Below, piece after piece: positions 23,908-32,488 of a stretch of 38,397 nt of DNA. The stretch comes from Mangrovihabitans endophyticus (GTDB lineage Bacteria > Actinomycetota > Actinomycetes > Mycobacteriales > Micromonosporaceae), in the NCBI RefSeq assembly GCF_014646155.1, contig NZ_BMMX01000050.1, positions 1-38,397 of the forward strand, written 5' to 3'. A program made the position numbers and the translations under genes. Below the pieces are notes generated by a model. The model saw only the letters and a list, made by a program, of their open reading frames with translations. It was not told where the DNA came from and made no database searches. Each line of letters begins with the position of its first letter. Position 1 is the stretch's first letter.

Positions 23908-25557
23908 TCACCGGCGAGTCGGCCGATCCGGCAACAGCCGCTCCTCATGGTCTAGTTCACGTTCCAGAACGCGCAGACCGTCGTCAGGCAACCACCCGGC
24001 ATCGCGCCAGCGCAGGAACTCGTTGCGCTGGGCGTCGAGAGCCACCCGGCGTACGTGCAAGGCAGCCTCGTATTGCGGTGAAACGGGTGGACCGGTCACA
24101 TCCTCGTTGTCGCGGAGAAGGTCGATCCGGTCACGATAGCGGCTCAGCCGAGTCTGGAGCTGCTCGCGCATCGTCTCGATCACCGAGACGCTGATGTCGT
24201 CGTGTTCCTGCTCCTCCAGCTCGTCAAGGGCATCGAGGGCGGCCTCGACGGACGCCGACCGAGCTTCGTTGCGCAGACGAGCTTGGTCGTTGCCGTCCGC
24301 GCGCAGTCCGAGCGCCCGGACGATCGGGGCGAACGTGAGACCCTGGCCGACCAACGTGACCAGAACGACCACGAACGCGCAGAACACGAGCAGATCCCGA
24401 GCTGGGAAGGGAGCGCCGGTCTCGGTGACCAGCGGCAGCGTGAAAACGGCGCCCAAGCTGATCACGCCTCGCGTTCCGGCCCAGGACAGGACGACGACGT
24501 CACGTACGGTCCAGCGAACGAGATCCTCCCTCGCCACCGGGGCTCCGGACCGCCGGGCTTGCAGCGCGTCGGGCACCAGCAGGGTCAGCAACAACCACAG
24601 CGGCCTCAGCAACAGTACGACCCCCGCAGTGATCGCCACCGCAACGACGATGGTGCCGATTTTGTAGGCCGCGAGCCCGCGCAGGACCTCCGGCAGCTGC
24701 TGACCGATCAGTAGGAAGACCAGGCCCTCGAGCAGAAAGTCGACCAGGCGCCAGACCGCACTGGTCTGCAGCCGGCCCGCGCCCGTCGCCGCCCGCGGTG
24801 CGTGATGCCCGACGATCAGCCCGGCGACGACCACCGCCAGCACCCCGGAGACGTGGAACCGCTCAGCGAGCAGATACGCGGTGAACGGTGTGCCCAGCGA
24901 CACGGCGTTGGCCAGCATCGGATCCCCGCTGAGCGGTCGCGACAGCAGACGCACCACGAAGGCGACCGCCGCACCCACGGCGGCTCCCCCCGCCGCGGCG
25001 ATCAGGAACTGACCGAACGCGGCCGGCGCGGAGAACCCGCCACCGGTGGCCGCGGCCACCGCGACACTCAGGATGGTGAGAGCAGTGGCGTCGTTGAGCA
25101 GCCCCTCCCCCTGGACCACGGTGATGATCCGGGGCGGTAGCCCCACCCGGCGTCCGACCGCCAGCGCGGCCACCGGATCCGGTGGCGCGACCGCCGCCCC
25201 GACGGCGATGCCGGCGGCCAACGTCGCTCCGGTGACGAACCAGGCGAAACCCGTACCGATCAGCAAAGCGGTGAGAAGGACCAGCACGACCGAGAGACTC
25301 ACCACCGTACGGAGGTTCCGTCGGATCGCGAGCATCGACGAGTCCAGGGCGGCGCTGTACAACAACGGCGGCAACACGAAGGTCAGGATGATGTGCGGAT
25401 CGAGGGTGACGTTGGGCCCGGGCAGCAGGGCGTATCCGATACCGACAAGCGGAAGAAGCGCGGCGGCGGGCAGCCCGGTCCGGCCCGCGACCCACCGCAC
25501 CACCGCGACCACCGCGATCGCGGCCAGGACAAAGATCAGAACCGACTCGGCATCCAC
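23908..25557 (-). CDS. Na+/H+ antiporter, CPA1 (NhaP-like) family
   Basis: A 549-residue monovalent cation:proton antiporter. About 12 hydrophobic segments fill residues 5-415, followed by a hydrophilic cytoplasmic tail of about 120 residues containing an acidic coiled-coil stretch (LDALDELEEQEHDDISVSVI). Family motifs are VAPPDPVAALAV, GEGLLNDATALTIL with the ion-binding ND pair, and VLSWAGTRGVISLGA. It exports Na+ or K+ in exchange for protons and helps pH and salt homeostasis. GTG 25557 is preferred: it stands directly before the first membrane segment, and upstream codons are not membrane-like. It is divergent from the cold-shock gene. Confidence 0.92.
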   Translation of the reverse strand: MDAESVLIFVLAAIAVVAVVRWVAGRTGLPAAALLPLVGIGYALLPGPNVTLDPHIILTFVLPPLLYSAALDSSMLAIRRNLRTVVSLSVVLVLLTALLIGTGFAWFVTGATLAAGIAVGAAVAPPDPVAALAVGRRVGLPPRIITVVQGEGLLNDATALTILSVAVAAATGGGFSAPAAFGQFLIAAAGGAAVGAAVAFVVRLLSRPLSGDPMLANAVSLGTPFTAYLLAERFHVSGVLAVVVAGLIVGHHAPRAATGAGRLQTSAVWRLVDFLLEGLVFLLIGQQLPEVLRGLAAYKIGTIVVAVAITAGVVLLLRPLWLLLTLLVPDALQARRSGAPVAREDLVRWTVRDVVVLSWAGTRGVISLGAVFTLPLVTETGAPFPARDLLVFCAFVVVLVTLVGQGLTFAPIVRALGLRADGNDQARLRNEARSASVEAALDALDELEEQEHDDISVSVIETMREQLQTRLSRYRDRIDLLRDNEDVTGPPVSPQYEAALHVRRVALDAQRNEFLRWRDAGWLPDDGLRVLERELDHEERLLPDRPTRR

Positions 25558-25663
25558 CGACCCATCCTTGCCGACCGGTCGAAGAAAAATACTCGACCCG
25601 GCTCCCCGATAATTCTGTGATACGGTTACCAGGTTGCAGTTTTGATTTCCGTAGACGTCTTCG

Positions 25664-25707
25664 GCGCCTGATGGATCCAAGATCCGTCCAGGCGCATTTC
25701 GTTTTTT
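25664..25707 (+). terminator. hairpin plus T-run upstream of the cold-shock gene
   Basis: GCGCCTG then GGATC (25664-25675) pair with GATCC and CAGGCGC (25681-25695), with a small internal mismatch. The T-rich ATTTCGTTTTTT follows (25696-25707). It has the form of an intrinsic terminator on the plus strand. There is no plus-strand gene just before it, so it may be an attenuator inside a long 5' leader of the cold-shock gene, whose start codon is 81 bases further on. Confidence 0.55.
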
Positions 25708-25787
25708 GTGTCGGTTCGACGCAGGTCATCAACGCGGCGGCGCGCGAGCCCGCACTACGCGGTCTCAAAGCCTGCGAAGGAGCAGAC

Positions 25788-25991
25788 ATGGCAACAGGCA
25801 CTGTGAAGTGGTTCAACGGCGACAAGGGCTTCGGTTTCATCGCCCAGGACGGCGGCGGCGCCGACGTTTTCGCTCATTTCTCGGCGATCTCGGCCAGCGG
25901 TTTCCGCAGCCTCGACGAAAATCAGCGGGTCGAGTTCGACATCGCCCAGGGCCAGCGTGGTCCGCAGGCAGAGAACATCCGTCCGCTCTGA
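25788..25991 (+). CDS. cold-shock protein, CspA family
   Basis: A 67-residue single cold-shock domain. RNP-1 is GFGFIA within KWFNGDKGFGFIAQD and RNP-2 is VFAHF. It binds single-stranded nucleic acids and acts as an RNA chaperone. The ATG at 25788 follows GAAGGAG, a strong ribosome-binding site. The upstream region holds a terminator-like hairpin and the downstream region a perfect 15-bp terminator, so this is a self-contained transcription unit. Actinomycetes have several such genes, so a specific symbol is not assigned. Confidence 0.96.
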   Translation: MATGTVKWFNGDKGFGFIAQDGGGADVFAHFSAISASGFRSLDENQRVEFDIAQGQRGPQAENIRPL

Positions 25992-26002
25992 TTCACTGAC
26001 TT

Positions 26003-26042
26003 CCGGACGGCGGCCCGACTGGTTCAGCGGGCCGCCGTCCGG
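26003..26042 (+). terminator. perfect 15-bp terminator hairpin
   Basis: CCGGACGGCGGCCCG (26003-26017), a 10-base loop, and CGGGCCGCCGTCCGG (26028-26042). It starts 12 bases after the cold-shock stop codon. Only a short CATTTCG follows instead of a full T-run. Confidence 0.88.
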
Positions 26043-26213
26043 CATTTCGCGCCGCCTGGATCATCGTTCGGCCGAACTTTGGCCTATCGGTAACGCAGCG
26101 GCCTCGTGGACTTCTCCGTGAAAGACTGTGCGCCGCGGCGACCGGGCCGGGCGGAGCGAATAAATAATGCAGTTAGTACCAGCGAACCGATCGCCATCCT
26201 GCACAGTGAACCT

Positions 26214-26504
26214 ATGTCTGAAGACCACCTCACCACCGAGATGGTGGCATCGCTGGAACGGCTCCGCAGAATCAGCGATGATCGCCAAGCCGACCTGCAA
26301 CGCCGGCCGACCACGGCGAGCACATCCGACGCCGCGCGTCGTGAAGAGGCCGCAGACCGCCGTCAAGACGTCCTCGATCGGCGATCCGAAGCCGCCGATC
26401 GCCGAGACGAGACACAGACACAGCGGGAAGCCATGCTCGACAGCCGGCAAGCGGACCTCGATCGGCGAGTGGACCTGTTGAACGAACGAGACAGCGAGGA
26501 TTGA
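26214..26504 (+). CDS. arginine/aspartate-rich coiled-coil protein, unknown
   Basis: A 96-residue highly charged protein dominated by DRR-type heptads: ISDDRQADLQRR, EEAADRRQDVLDRRSEAADR, REAMLDSRQADLDRRVDLLN. These repeats predict a long coiled coil. ATG 26214 is used; the frame is open upstream to 26106 with no conserved content. The ribosome-binding site is weak. I do not recognise a family. Confidence 0.55.
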   Translation: MSEDHLTTEMVASLERLRRISDDRQADLQRRPTTASTSDAARREEAADRRQDVLDRRSEAADRRDETQTQREAMLDSRQADLDRRVDLLNERDSED

Positions 26505-27166
26505 CAGTCACGGCAGAATAGTCCTGCACCGCAAGGCAAGCCGGGGTCAGGCATCCGGACGTCGTTGTCGGGCCTGATGCTGCTGCCGCTTATTAAGCAC
26601 GCGGTCAGAGGTTTCCAATCAACGGACCAAGATTACGAATCTGATCGATATTCTGGTCCGGCAGCCCCGCGGCACCCTTCGGTTACTTGCCGGAATTCCG
26701 GCATGGGCTACTTCGCTATCAATCAGGCTGCCCGCGTACACGGTTAATTCTGAATGCTCGCCTAGTTATCGCCGCAGAATCGTTTGCCAGGCGGTTATCG
26801 ACCAGCGCACCCTGAAAAGCGCCATGCATCCCGAAATGACAACCGCGAACCGCGCCGAGCGTGGCGATAGCCATCTTGGGAGCGCTCATGACCGACGCAC
26901 CGGTAAAAGGCTGTTCAGATCCGCTCGCCGATTCCGACCATGGGCTTCCGTGAGCCCGGGAGATAACTTGTCGCTGGGCCGGGGCCTCATCTTCAGTCAG
27001 TCCGATATGACGGCTGCGAAGATGGGGCGGAAAGCCGTTGCCCGAGTTTGAACGCCTTGGGGAGTCTGGCTCGATGACGACGGCAAGATGGTCTGGGCGA
27101 CCTTGACGACAAGCAGACAACTGTGAGGCTCTTGGACCCCGCCCTGCACTTGGTCTGGTGATGTTG
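26505..27166. other. 662-base gene-poor stretch with a 16-nt palindrome
   Basis: No open frame here has coding-like third positions. The only structure I see is the perfect palindrome TGCCGGAATTCCGGCA at 26688-26703. Local composition is less GC-rich than in neighbouring genes. Confidence 0.45.
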
Positions 27167-27496
27167 TCAGCCACCGCACCTCAGCACATGTGAGGGGTCG
27201 AGGATCTCCAGGACGCGGTGCACCACGCCGAAGGCTCCCACTACTTGCAGGGTGCGCCCCGGTCCGGTGGCTGTGACGCGGGCCTCGAAGAGCAGGCTCA
27301 CCGTGGCGGCGTCGATGAGGCTGACTTCGGCGAGGTCGATCACGATGATTTTTGCCGATCCTTGGTCAGTCAAGGCGGCACGCAAAGTGTCGTGGGCAGC
27401 GAGGTCGAACTCGCCGCGCAACCGGAGGCGAGTTACTGCTTCGCTTTCGGAGTCGACACCCTCGCCGATGTCGATTGCGAAGTGCTGACCAGTCAC
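27167..27496 (-). CDS. STAS-domain protein (anti-sigma factor antagonist type)
   Basis: A 109-residue single STAS domain. It reads TRLRLRGEFDLAAHDTLRAA, then IIVIDLAEVSLIDAATVSLL and a late VVGAFGVVHRVLEILD. The usual phosphorylation signature DSSG is DAAT here (about 62-65), leaving a threonine as the only possible acceptor. Such proteins normally release sigma factors by sequestering an RsbW-type kinase; the STAS-HATPase fusion at 16751-17509 is the only such kinase in the window. GTG 27496 has no clear ribosome-binding site, and it overlaps the edge of a truncated signal-peptide gene. Confidence 0.85.
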   Translation of the reverse strand: MTGQHFAIDIGEGVDSESEAVTRLRLRGEFDLAAHDTLRAALTDQGSAKIIVIDLAEVSLIDAATVSLLFEARVTATGPGRTLQVVGAFGVVHRVLEILDPSHVLRCGG

Positions 27497-27499
27497 GTC

Positions 27500-27647
27500 T
27501 GTTGTCTACCAGCAAATGTTGCGAAGTCCAGTAGGCTGCAGACGGCTGTTCGTCGGAGGTGCAACCGGCCACCGAGGCCACTACCGGCACGGCAGCGAGG
27601 CCGGCCGCACCCATCAAGAACCGGCGACGGCTGTTGGTGTCAGACAT
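27500..27647 (-). pseudogene. signal-peptide stub, paralogous to the start of the aldo/keto reductase gene
   Basis: It reads MSDTNSRRRFLMGAAGLAAV, then PVVASVAGCTSDEQPSAAY. The twin-arginine start and core match MSDSNSRRRFLMGAAGVAAA of the reductase pseudogene at 27987-29171, and the DNA similarity extends through the upstream region. This copy ends in a lipobox (VAGC) and then loses any domain: within about 20 residues it runs into the start of the STAS gene in another frame. It is probably a truncated duplicate of a lipoprotein or reductase gene. Confidence 0.65.
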
Positions 27648-27714
27648 CAGGCACCTCTCTTTGTCAGCGATTGGGGTGTTGCTCGGTTTCAGCTAACTCG
27701 TATCGCTGACGTTG

Positions 27715-27755
27715 AGGGAGCCTCTAGTGAAAGGGGTAAAAACAAGGACCCTCAC
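27715..27755 (-). repeat. promoter-region repeat, copy 1
   Basis: A diverged copy of the segment at 29240-29280. Both contain AGGGAG, then TGAAAGGG(G/A)TAAA and AAGGAC or AGGGAC (plus-strand sequence). Each lies 68-69 bases upstream of a MSD(T/S)NSRRRFLMG start. The conserved position suggests a shared promoter or operator. Confidence 0.6.
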
Positions 27756-27768
27756 CGGGGTTTAAAAT

Positions 27769-27812
27769 CGTCACGCCAATGCCGGACTGCTTGTTTGGAC
27801 CGTCACGCCAAT
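27769..27812. repeat. 12-bp direct repeat upstream of the signal-peptide stub
   Basis: CGTCACGCCAAT occurs at 27769-27780 and again at 27801-27812, 32 bases apart (three helical turns). This is a possible regulator-binding pair. It is absent upstream of the second promoter copy. Confidence 0.35.
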
Positions 27813-27986
27813 ATTCAGGTAATTGCCAGCAAGACGGTACCTGAATGCGAACGTCGCCCCTGAATGGTGAGGCGCTCGTGATAGGTTCCCAGGCGTATAG
27901 CTCCTACGCCGCCGCCGTGAAGACTGAGGGCGGAGCGACACGAGGCCGGGTAGCGAGAGCGCCTACCCAGCCCCGTACGCGGTTCG

Positions 27987-29171
27987 TCAGGGCAGCGGCG
28001 CTTCCACGCCGGACAGCGCAAGCACCGGTGCCGGCAGCCGCAAGCCGTGGATCTCAATGGCGTTCAGCGCGGTGGTGAACTCGCCGAACTCGTCCGCGGT
28101 GAACGCGAACTCTTCGGTGCCGAGGTTCTCGAGCAGGTGCGAGGTCCGAGTGGCACTGGAAATCGGCACGATCCACGGCTTCTGCGCTAGCAACCAGGCC
28201 AGCGACACCTGACCGGGCGTGGCGCCCTTACGAACCGCCCACTCCCACAGCAGCTGCACCACGGCCATGTTGGCGGTCATGTTCTCCGGCGAGTTACGGG
28301 GCACATACTGCCAGAAGTCGCCCTGGGTGAACCGGGTGTACGGGTTGATCGCGCCGGTGGTGAAGCCGTACGCCAGCGGCGCCCAGCACACGAACCCGAT
28401 ACCCAGCTCTTCACAAACCGGCAGGATCTGCTGCTCGGAGCCACGCCACAACAGGTTGTGCTCGTTCTGGACCGCCGTCAGCGCGTGCACGGCGTGGGCG
28501 CGGCGTACCGTCTGCGGGCCCGGCTCCGACAGGCCCCAGTGCCGGACCTTGCCCGCCTTGATCAGGTCCTTGACCGCGCCGGCCACGTCCTCGATCGGCA
28601 CGGCCGGGTCGACGCGGTGCTGGTACAGCAGATCGATGTGGTCAGTGCGCAGACGCTGCAGCATGCCATCGACGGCCCGCTTGATGTGCGCGGGCTGGCT
28701 GTTGAGGCCACCGAGCTACTGGCCGGTTTCCGGGTCGATGTTCCAGCCGAACTTCGACGCGATCACCACCTTGTCCCGCACGCGCCGCAGGGCCTCCCCG
28801 ACGATGCGCTCGGACTCGAACGGCCCGTACGCCTCCGCCGTATCGAACAAGGTGACGCCCTGGTCGACTGCGGAGCGGATGATCTTGATCATGTCATCAC
28901 GGCTGCTGACCGCTCCACCAAAGCGGGGGCAACTCACATATAAGTTGCCCGGCATGGTCTGGCAGCCGAGGCCGATGCTGGAGACCTTGAGCCGGCCAAG
29001 CCGGCGGAGGCTGGTCAGGGTGGTGGCGGTGCGCGCAGGAGCACCGTTGCCGGCCGGACGGGCGGATGCCTGCGCGGGCGCAGCGGGACCGGCAAGGCTC
29101 AGCACTGCGGGAGCTGCCGCGACGCCGGCCGCCCCCATCAGGAACCGGCGTCGGCTGTTGCTGTCTGACAT
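27987..29171 (-). pseudogene. Tat-exported aldo/keto reductase interrupted by an amber codon
   Basis: The full-length frame would give 394 residues. It begins with a twin-arginine signal (SNSRRRFLMGAAGVAAAPAV) and an alanine-rich linker, then an aldo/keto reductase barrel: FDTAEAYGPFESE with catalytic D and Y, VIASKFGW with the lysine, and LLYQHRVDP with the histidine. A TAG at 28716-28718 (codon 152) replaces what is probably a glutamine codon in ETGQ(stop)LGGLNSQPAHI. The frame is otherwise intact on both sides, so it is a recent mutation or a sequence error. Related reductases are NADP-dependent and usually cytosolic, so export is unusual. The promoter region is duplicated at 27715-27755. 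Confidence 0.85.
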
Positions 29172-29239
29172 TGAGCACCTTCTCTTTGTCGCGACACGGG
29201 CATGACTTCCGCCCCATCGAACAGGCGATCGCGACAGCC

Positions 29240-29280
29240 AGGGAGATGCTGCTGAAAGGGATAAAGGCAGGGACCCCCAC
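29240..29280 (-). repeat. promoter-region repeat, copy 2
   Basis: Partner of 27715-27755, lying 69 bases upstream of the reductase start at 29171. The start-codon regions also match (CTCTTTGTC on the plus strand beside both starts). Confidence 0.6.
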
Positions 29281-29532
29281 AACACAGCGAAACCCCGCGA
29301 AAACAGCCCCAAGCTGGTACAAGAAGTGTCGCCCCAGGAGACGCCCATGTCTCCACCTACGGACGGCGGGGGTAATGGCAGAGCCTCCCTCGGCCGCGTC
29401 GGCACGCCTACCGTCAAGATTGGATCACTGACCGAGCGAGGGAATCGGCATGGCTTTCACGCAGGTCGCTGACCCTGGACGGGGGCCGGCACCAGCTTCA
29501 GGTTCCGGCCGCATCGACCCGACGCCGCTTCA

Positions 29533-30685
29533 GTGACGAGGATACGGCGGGTGCTCATCCCCACCGGGTCTTTGCTGTGGGGCCTGCAGTTCGCCTTCCT
29601 CAACCCAGCCCTGGCGCTGCTGCTGGTGACGGTCTACGACGCCACCCCGGGCGAGATCGGCTGGGCCCTCGCGATCTACAACACCGGCGGCTTCGCGGCC
29701 TCACTGATCGTACCCGCGTACGCCGACCGGGCCGGCGACTACCTGCGGCCGATGCTGGCCTGCGGGGTGCTGACCTTGGCGCTGGCCGCCGTGCTCGCCA
29801 CGAACACCTCCTTGCCGTTCGCAGTCCTCGCCCTGGTGGTGCTCGGCGGCCCGGCGGGTGTGGGCAGTTCCCTGCTGTTCGCCCACCTCAAGCACACCGG
29901 TGCCGCACCCCGTGACGTGGTGCGGACCCGGGCGCTAGTCTCGTTCGCCTGGGTTGCCGGGCCGCCCCTGGCCACAGCTCATCGCCGCGTTCGGCTCACG
30001 GGCAATCCTCGCCGCCATCGCAGCAGTCGCGGTGTTCAACATCGCCACCACCGCGAGCATGCGCGGCTCACAGGCCCCCGAGGCTGACACCGCCCCGCAG
30101 CCGACGGCCGTACTCAGTGGCCGCATCATCGCCGTTGTCGTCGTCTTCATCGCCCTACAAGCCACGAACAGCGCGACGGTATCGATCATGAGCCTGTTCG
30201 TCACCGACCGCATGGGCCTGGACGTGGCGTGGGCCGGCGTGGCGCTCGGCGTCGCCGCCGGGCTCGAGATCCCAGCCCTGCTACTGATCGGCAAGCTCAG
30301 CGGCCGTGTCCCCGTGACGCGGCTGCTCCTGTCCGGCTGCCTCGCCGGAGTCGCCTATTACGCGGCCATGGCCTTCGCCGCCGGCCCGGTCCTGTTGCTC
30401 GGGCTTCAGATACTCAACGCCTCATTCTTCGCCGTCGTTGCCGGCGTTGGCCTGACGTTGTTCCAGGACATGATCCCCCGCCCAGGGCTGGCTGCCGGCC
30501 TGTACGCCAATACCCACAGGCTGGGCGCCGTTGCTTCGGGACCGCTCATTGGCGTCGGATCGACGACCGCTCTCGGCTATGGCGGGGTCTACCTCGGCTG
30601 CGCCGTCATCACGGTGGCCGCCTTCGCCGTCCTCCGTATGGTGCCCGCTGGGCATTCCGAAGGGGTCCGCGACCGTCCTGACTGA
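29533..30685 (+). pseudogene. MFS transporter, sugar-efflux (SetA-like) type, frameshifted
   Basis: The first part (29533 to about 29965) reads LIPTGSLLWGLQFAFLNPAL, ALLLVTVYDATPGEIGWALA and on to LVSFAWVAGPPLA, typical of SET-type sugar efflux transporters. From about 29975 the family sequence continues in another frame (LIAAFGSRAILAAIAAVAVF) and runs to the stop at 30685, with six further membrane segments. A single missing or extra base near 29965-29985 explains it. It could be a recent mutation or an assembly error; corrected, it would be a complete 12-segment transporter of about 384 residues. GTG 29533 is the start. Confidence 0.85.
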
Positions 30686-31010
30686 CAGCTGGGTCCGGCT
30701 TTGGACGAAGCGTCGGCACGTCCTCAGGGCCCGATCACAAGCCTTAAGCCGTCCTAGGAATAACCGAGTAAAGGGGTGCCGCGTTGAATGACAGATCCCT
30801 TGACTCGCCCAAGATAAGTTCAACAAATGACGGCACTAAATACGCAACGAAGATCGGCCCTACATCCTCGACGGGGGGGTTACACCACTCCCCTGACCCC
30901 CACACTGCCAGTGTGACGGCGGCGGCAGGGAAGCAAGGCAGAGACGGCACCATGTGCCTCGCATAGAGAGTACGCGAGGCACACGTGCCGCCGTGCTGCC
31001 GAGCTCGTCC
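30686..31010. other. intergenic; no gene apart from a bidirectional hairpin
   Basis: The 325 bases between the transporter and a minus-strand gene have no convincing gene. The main structure is the inverted repeat at 30945-30990. Confidence 0.5.
30945..30990. terminator. large inverted repeat between convergent genes
   Basis: TGTGCCTCGC (30953-30962) pairs with GCGAGGCACA (30974-30983) around an 11-base loop. Outside a small mismatch, CGGCAC (30945-30950) pairs with GTGCCG (30985-30990). It lies between convergent genes and can serve both strands. Confidence 0.65.
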
Positions 31011-32087
31011 TCACATCAGGCGGGTGTAGTTCTTCCTCGCTTCCTCACGAACCGCCGCGCAGAATTGCGCGTCGGTCGATGCCGCGTCTCCGGCCTCGGC
31101 GTACTCCTCGTAAACCAGACGGCAGGCGCGGACGCCAGTGAGCAGATCCTCGAGCAAGTCCACAGCGGGCCGTCGCGGGTCCAGCGGGGTCAGCCGTACT
31201 GGCGTCGCCTCGTCGTCGACATCGTCGTTGTCGTCTCCGGTGTCATGCGCGACCAGAAAGGCACCAAGGTCAGCCAGGACCCCCTCACCCACATCCATCG
31301 CCCCGCGGACCATTTCCACTACTACGCCGTAGGACGTGTTACTGAAGTCGAACAGCTCCAGGACTTCGCTCGGCGTCTCGACCGGTAACGCCTCGATGTC
31401 ATCGGCGGCGTACAACACCTGGTTCGTCGGCATGCCGGACACCTCGGCGACGACATCGGCGGCCGCCTTGAGCCAATGCGCGGCCGCCACCGACGCCGCC
31501 GTCGGGTCGACGTCGAGGAACAGCCGCTCGCGATCCAACGGATCCAGCGCCAGAATGCCATCTGCGGCGGCGACCTGGACCGGGTTCACATCGGTGCGAC
31601 TCAACACCACCGCCTGCTGGGCCCGACCACCCAAGTCACCGCGTTCGGCGGACTCGACCGCTTCGATCTCCGCGGCGACGTCCGCACTGACCGCATCGAG
31701 CAGCTTCGCGTCGTCGACGGCGCGGACTGCCCGGCCGACGCGATGAGCCCATTCTTCGACGGGGTCGTAGCTCTCGATCATGGCCCCGTCTTCGCCGGGC
31801 AGGTTCGGCTCCCTGATGAAGCCGACCAGCTGCGAGAAACCATCCCGGCTCTGCTCGCGCCGCCAGCCCTCACCATTGCCGTCGCGGTCGTCGGTCGCGA
31901 GGCCGGGATGGGTGTAGCAGCGCCACAGCGCTTCGGACAACGACGTCAGAGCTGCAGCGAGCCGTAACCGGTCCTCCACCGCGGCGGGGGTGGGCAAACT
32001 GCCCACCACCGCCGCACGCTGCCCTCGTCCCGTCGGCCAGATCCGCAGAAGCGTTCCGGTGTCCTCGTCGATGGCGTAGTTGGTCAC
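31011..32087 (-). CDS. unknown acidic protein near tyrosine recombinases
   Basis: A 358-residue protein I do not recognise. It is acidic, mostly helical, without membrane segments or a signal peptide. It begins TNYAIDEDTGTLLRIWPTGR and has an Asp-rich stretch (HDTGDDNDDVDDEATPVRL) at about 280-300. The tail is EAGDAASTDAQFCAAVREEA. Third positions are clearly coding. It is downstream of, and on the same strand as, a small basic protein and a tyrosine recombinase gene, so it is probably cargo or a function of the integrative element. Confidence 0.7.
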   Translation of the reverse strand: MTNYAIDEDTGTLLRIWPTGRGQRAAVVGSLPTPAAVEDRLRLAAALTSLSEALWRCYTHPGLATDDRDGNGEGWRREQSRDGFSQLVGFIREPNLPGEDGAMIESYDPVEEWAHRVGRAVRAVDDAKLLDAVSADVAAEIEAVESAERGDLGGRAQQAVVLSRTDVNPVQVAAADGILALDPLDRERLFLDVDPTAASVAAAHWLKAAADVVAEVSGMPTNQVLYAADDIEALPVETPSEVLELFDFSNTSYGVVVEMVRGAMDVGEGVLADLGAFLVAHDTGDDNDDVDDEATPVRLTPLDPRRPAVDLLEDLLTGVRACRLVYEEYAEAGDAASTDAQFCAAVREEARKNYTRLM

Positions 32088-32207
32088 GATGGTCTCCTCT
32101 CAAGTAGACGCGAGTCATGTCGCTTTGCCGATCTCGAACCACGGAGCCGCTTCGATCGTCGCGCAGGATCGCGGACAACAGCCGAGCTGGTACCTCGAAC
32201 GGGGACA

Positions 32208-32471
32208 TCAGCCGTCACCACCCGCAGCCCGGGCTCGCGCCTTCGCCGAACGCTCCGCCAGCTGCAGCATGTACGCCCGCCGCGCATGCAGCGCCATCGT
32301 CTTCCGCACCTCCGGCTCCAGCACACCCAGCGGATCCACCTGCTTCTCGAACCGCGCCAGGAACGACGCCGACGCCGACGCCGTACGACCCTGCCGATCC
32401 GCCGTGTTCGCCCATGAGGCGTGCGCAGCGATCCGCGCCCGCCTCGACCGTTGCTTCGCCGTCAGTGCCAT
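32208..32471 (-). CDS. small basic helical protein, unknown
   Basis: An 87-residue basic protein (LTAKQRSRRARIAAHASWAN, TADRQGRTASASASFLARFE, ...VRKTMALHARRAYMLQLAER). I chose ATG 32471 because GGGGGAG lies about 8 bases upstream; an earlier start at 32492 would overlap that site and the recombinase stop. The size, charge and place directly after the recombinase suggest a nucleic-acid-binding accessory protein of the element, but this is inference. Confidence 0.65.
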   Translation of the reverse strand: MALTAKQRSRRARIAAHASWANTADRQGRTASASASFLARFEKQVDPLGVLEPEVRKTMALHARRAYMLQLAERSAKARARAAGGDG

Positions 32472-32488
32472 GAATTGTCTCCCCCCGC

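Noticed and set aside
26719..27174. A 151-codon minus-strand protein
   Set aside because: Third positions are not GC-biased as in neighbouring real genes, and no domain is visible.
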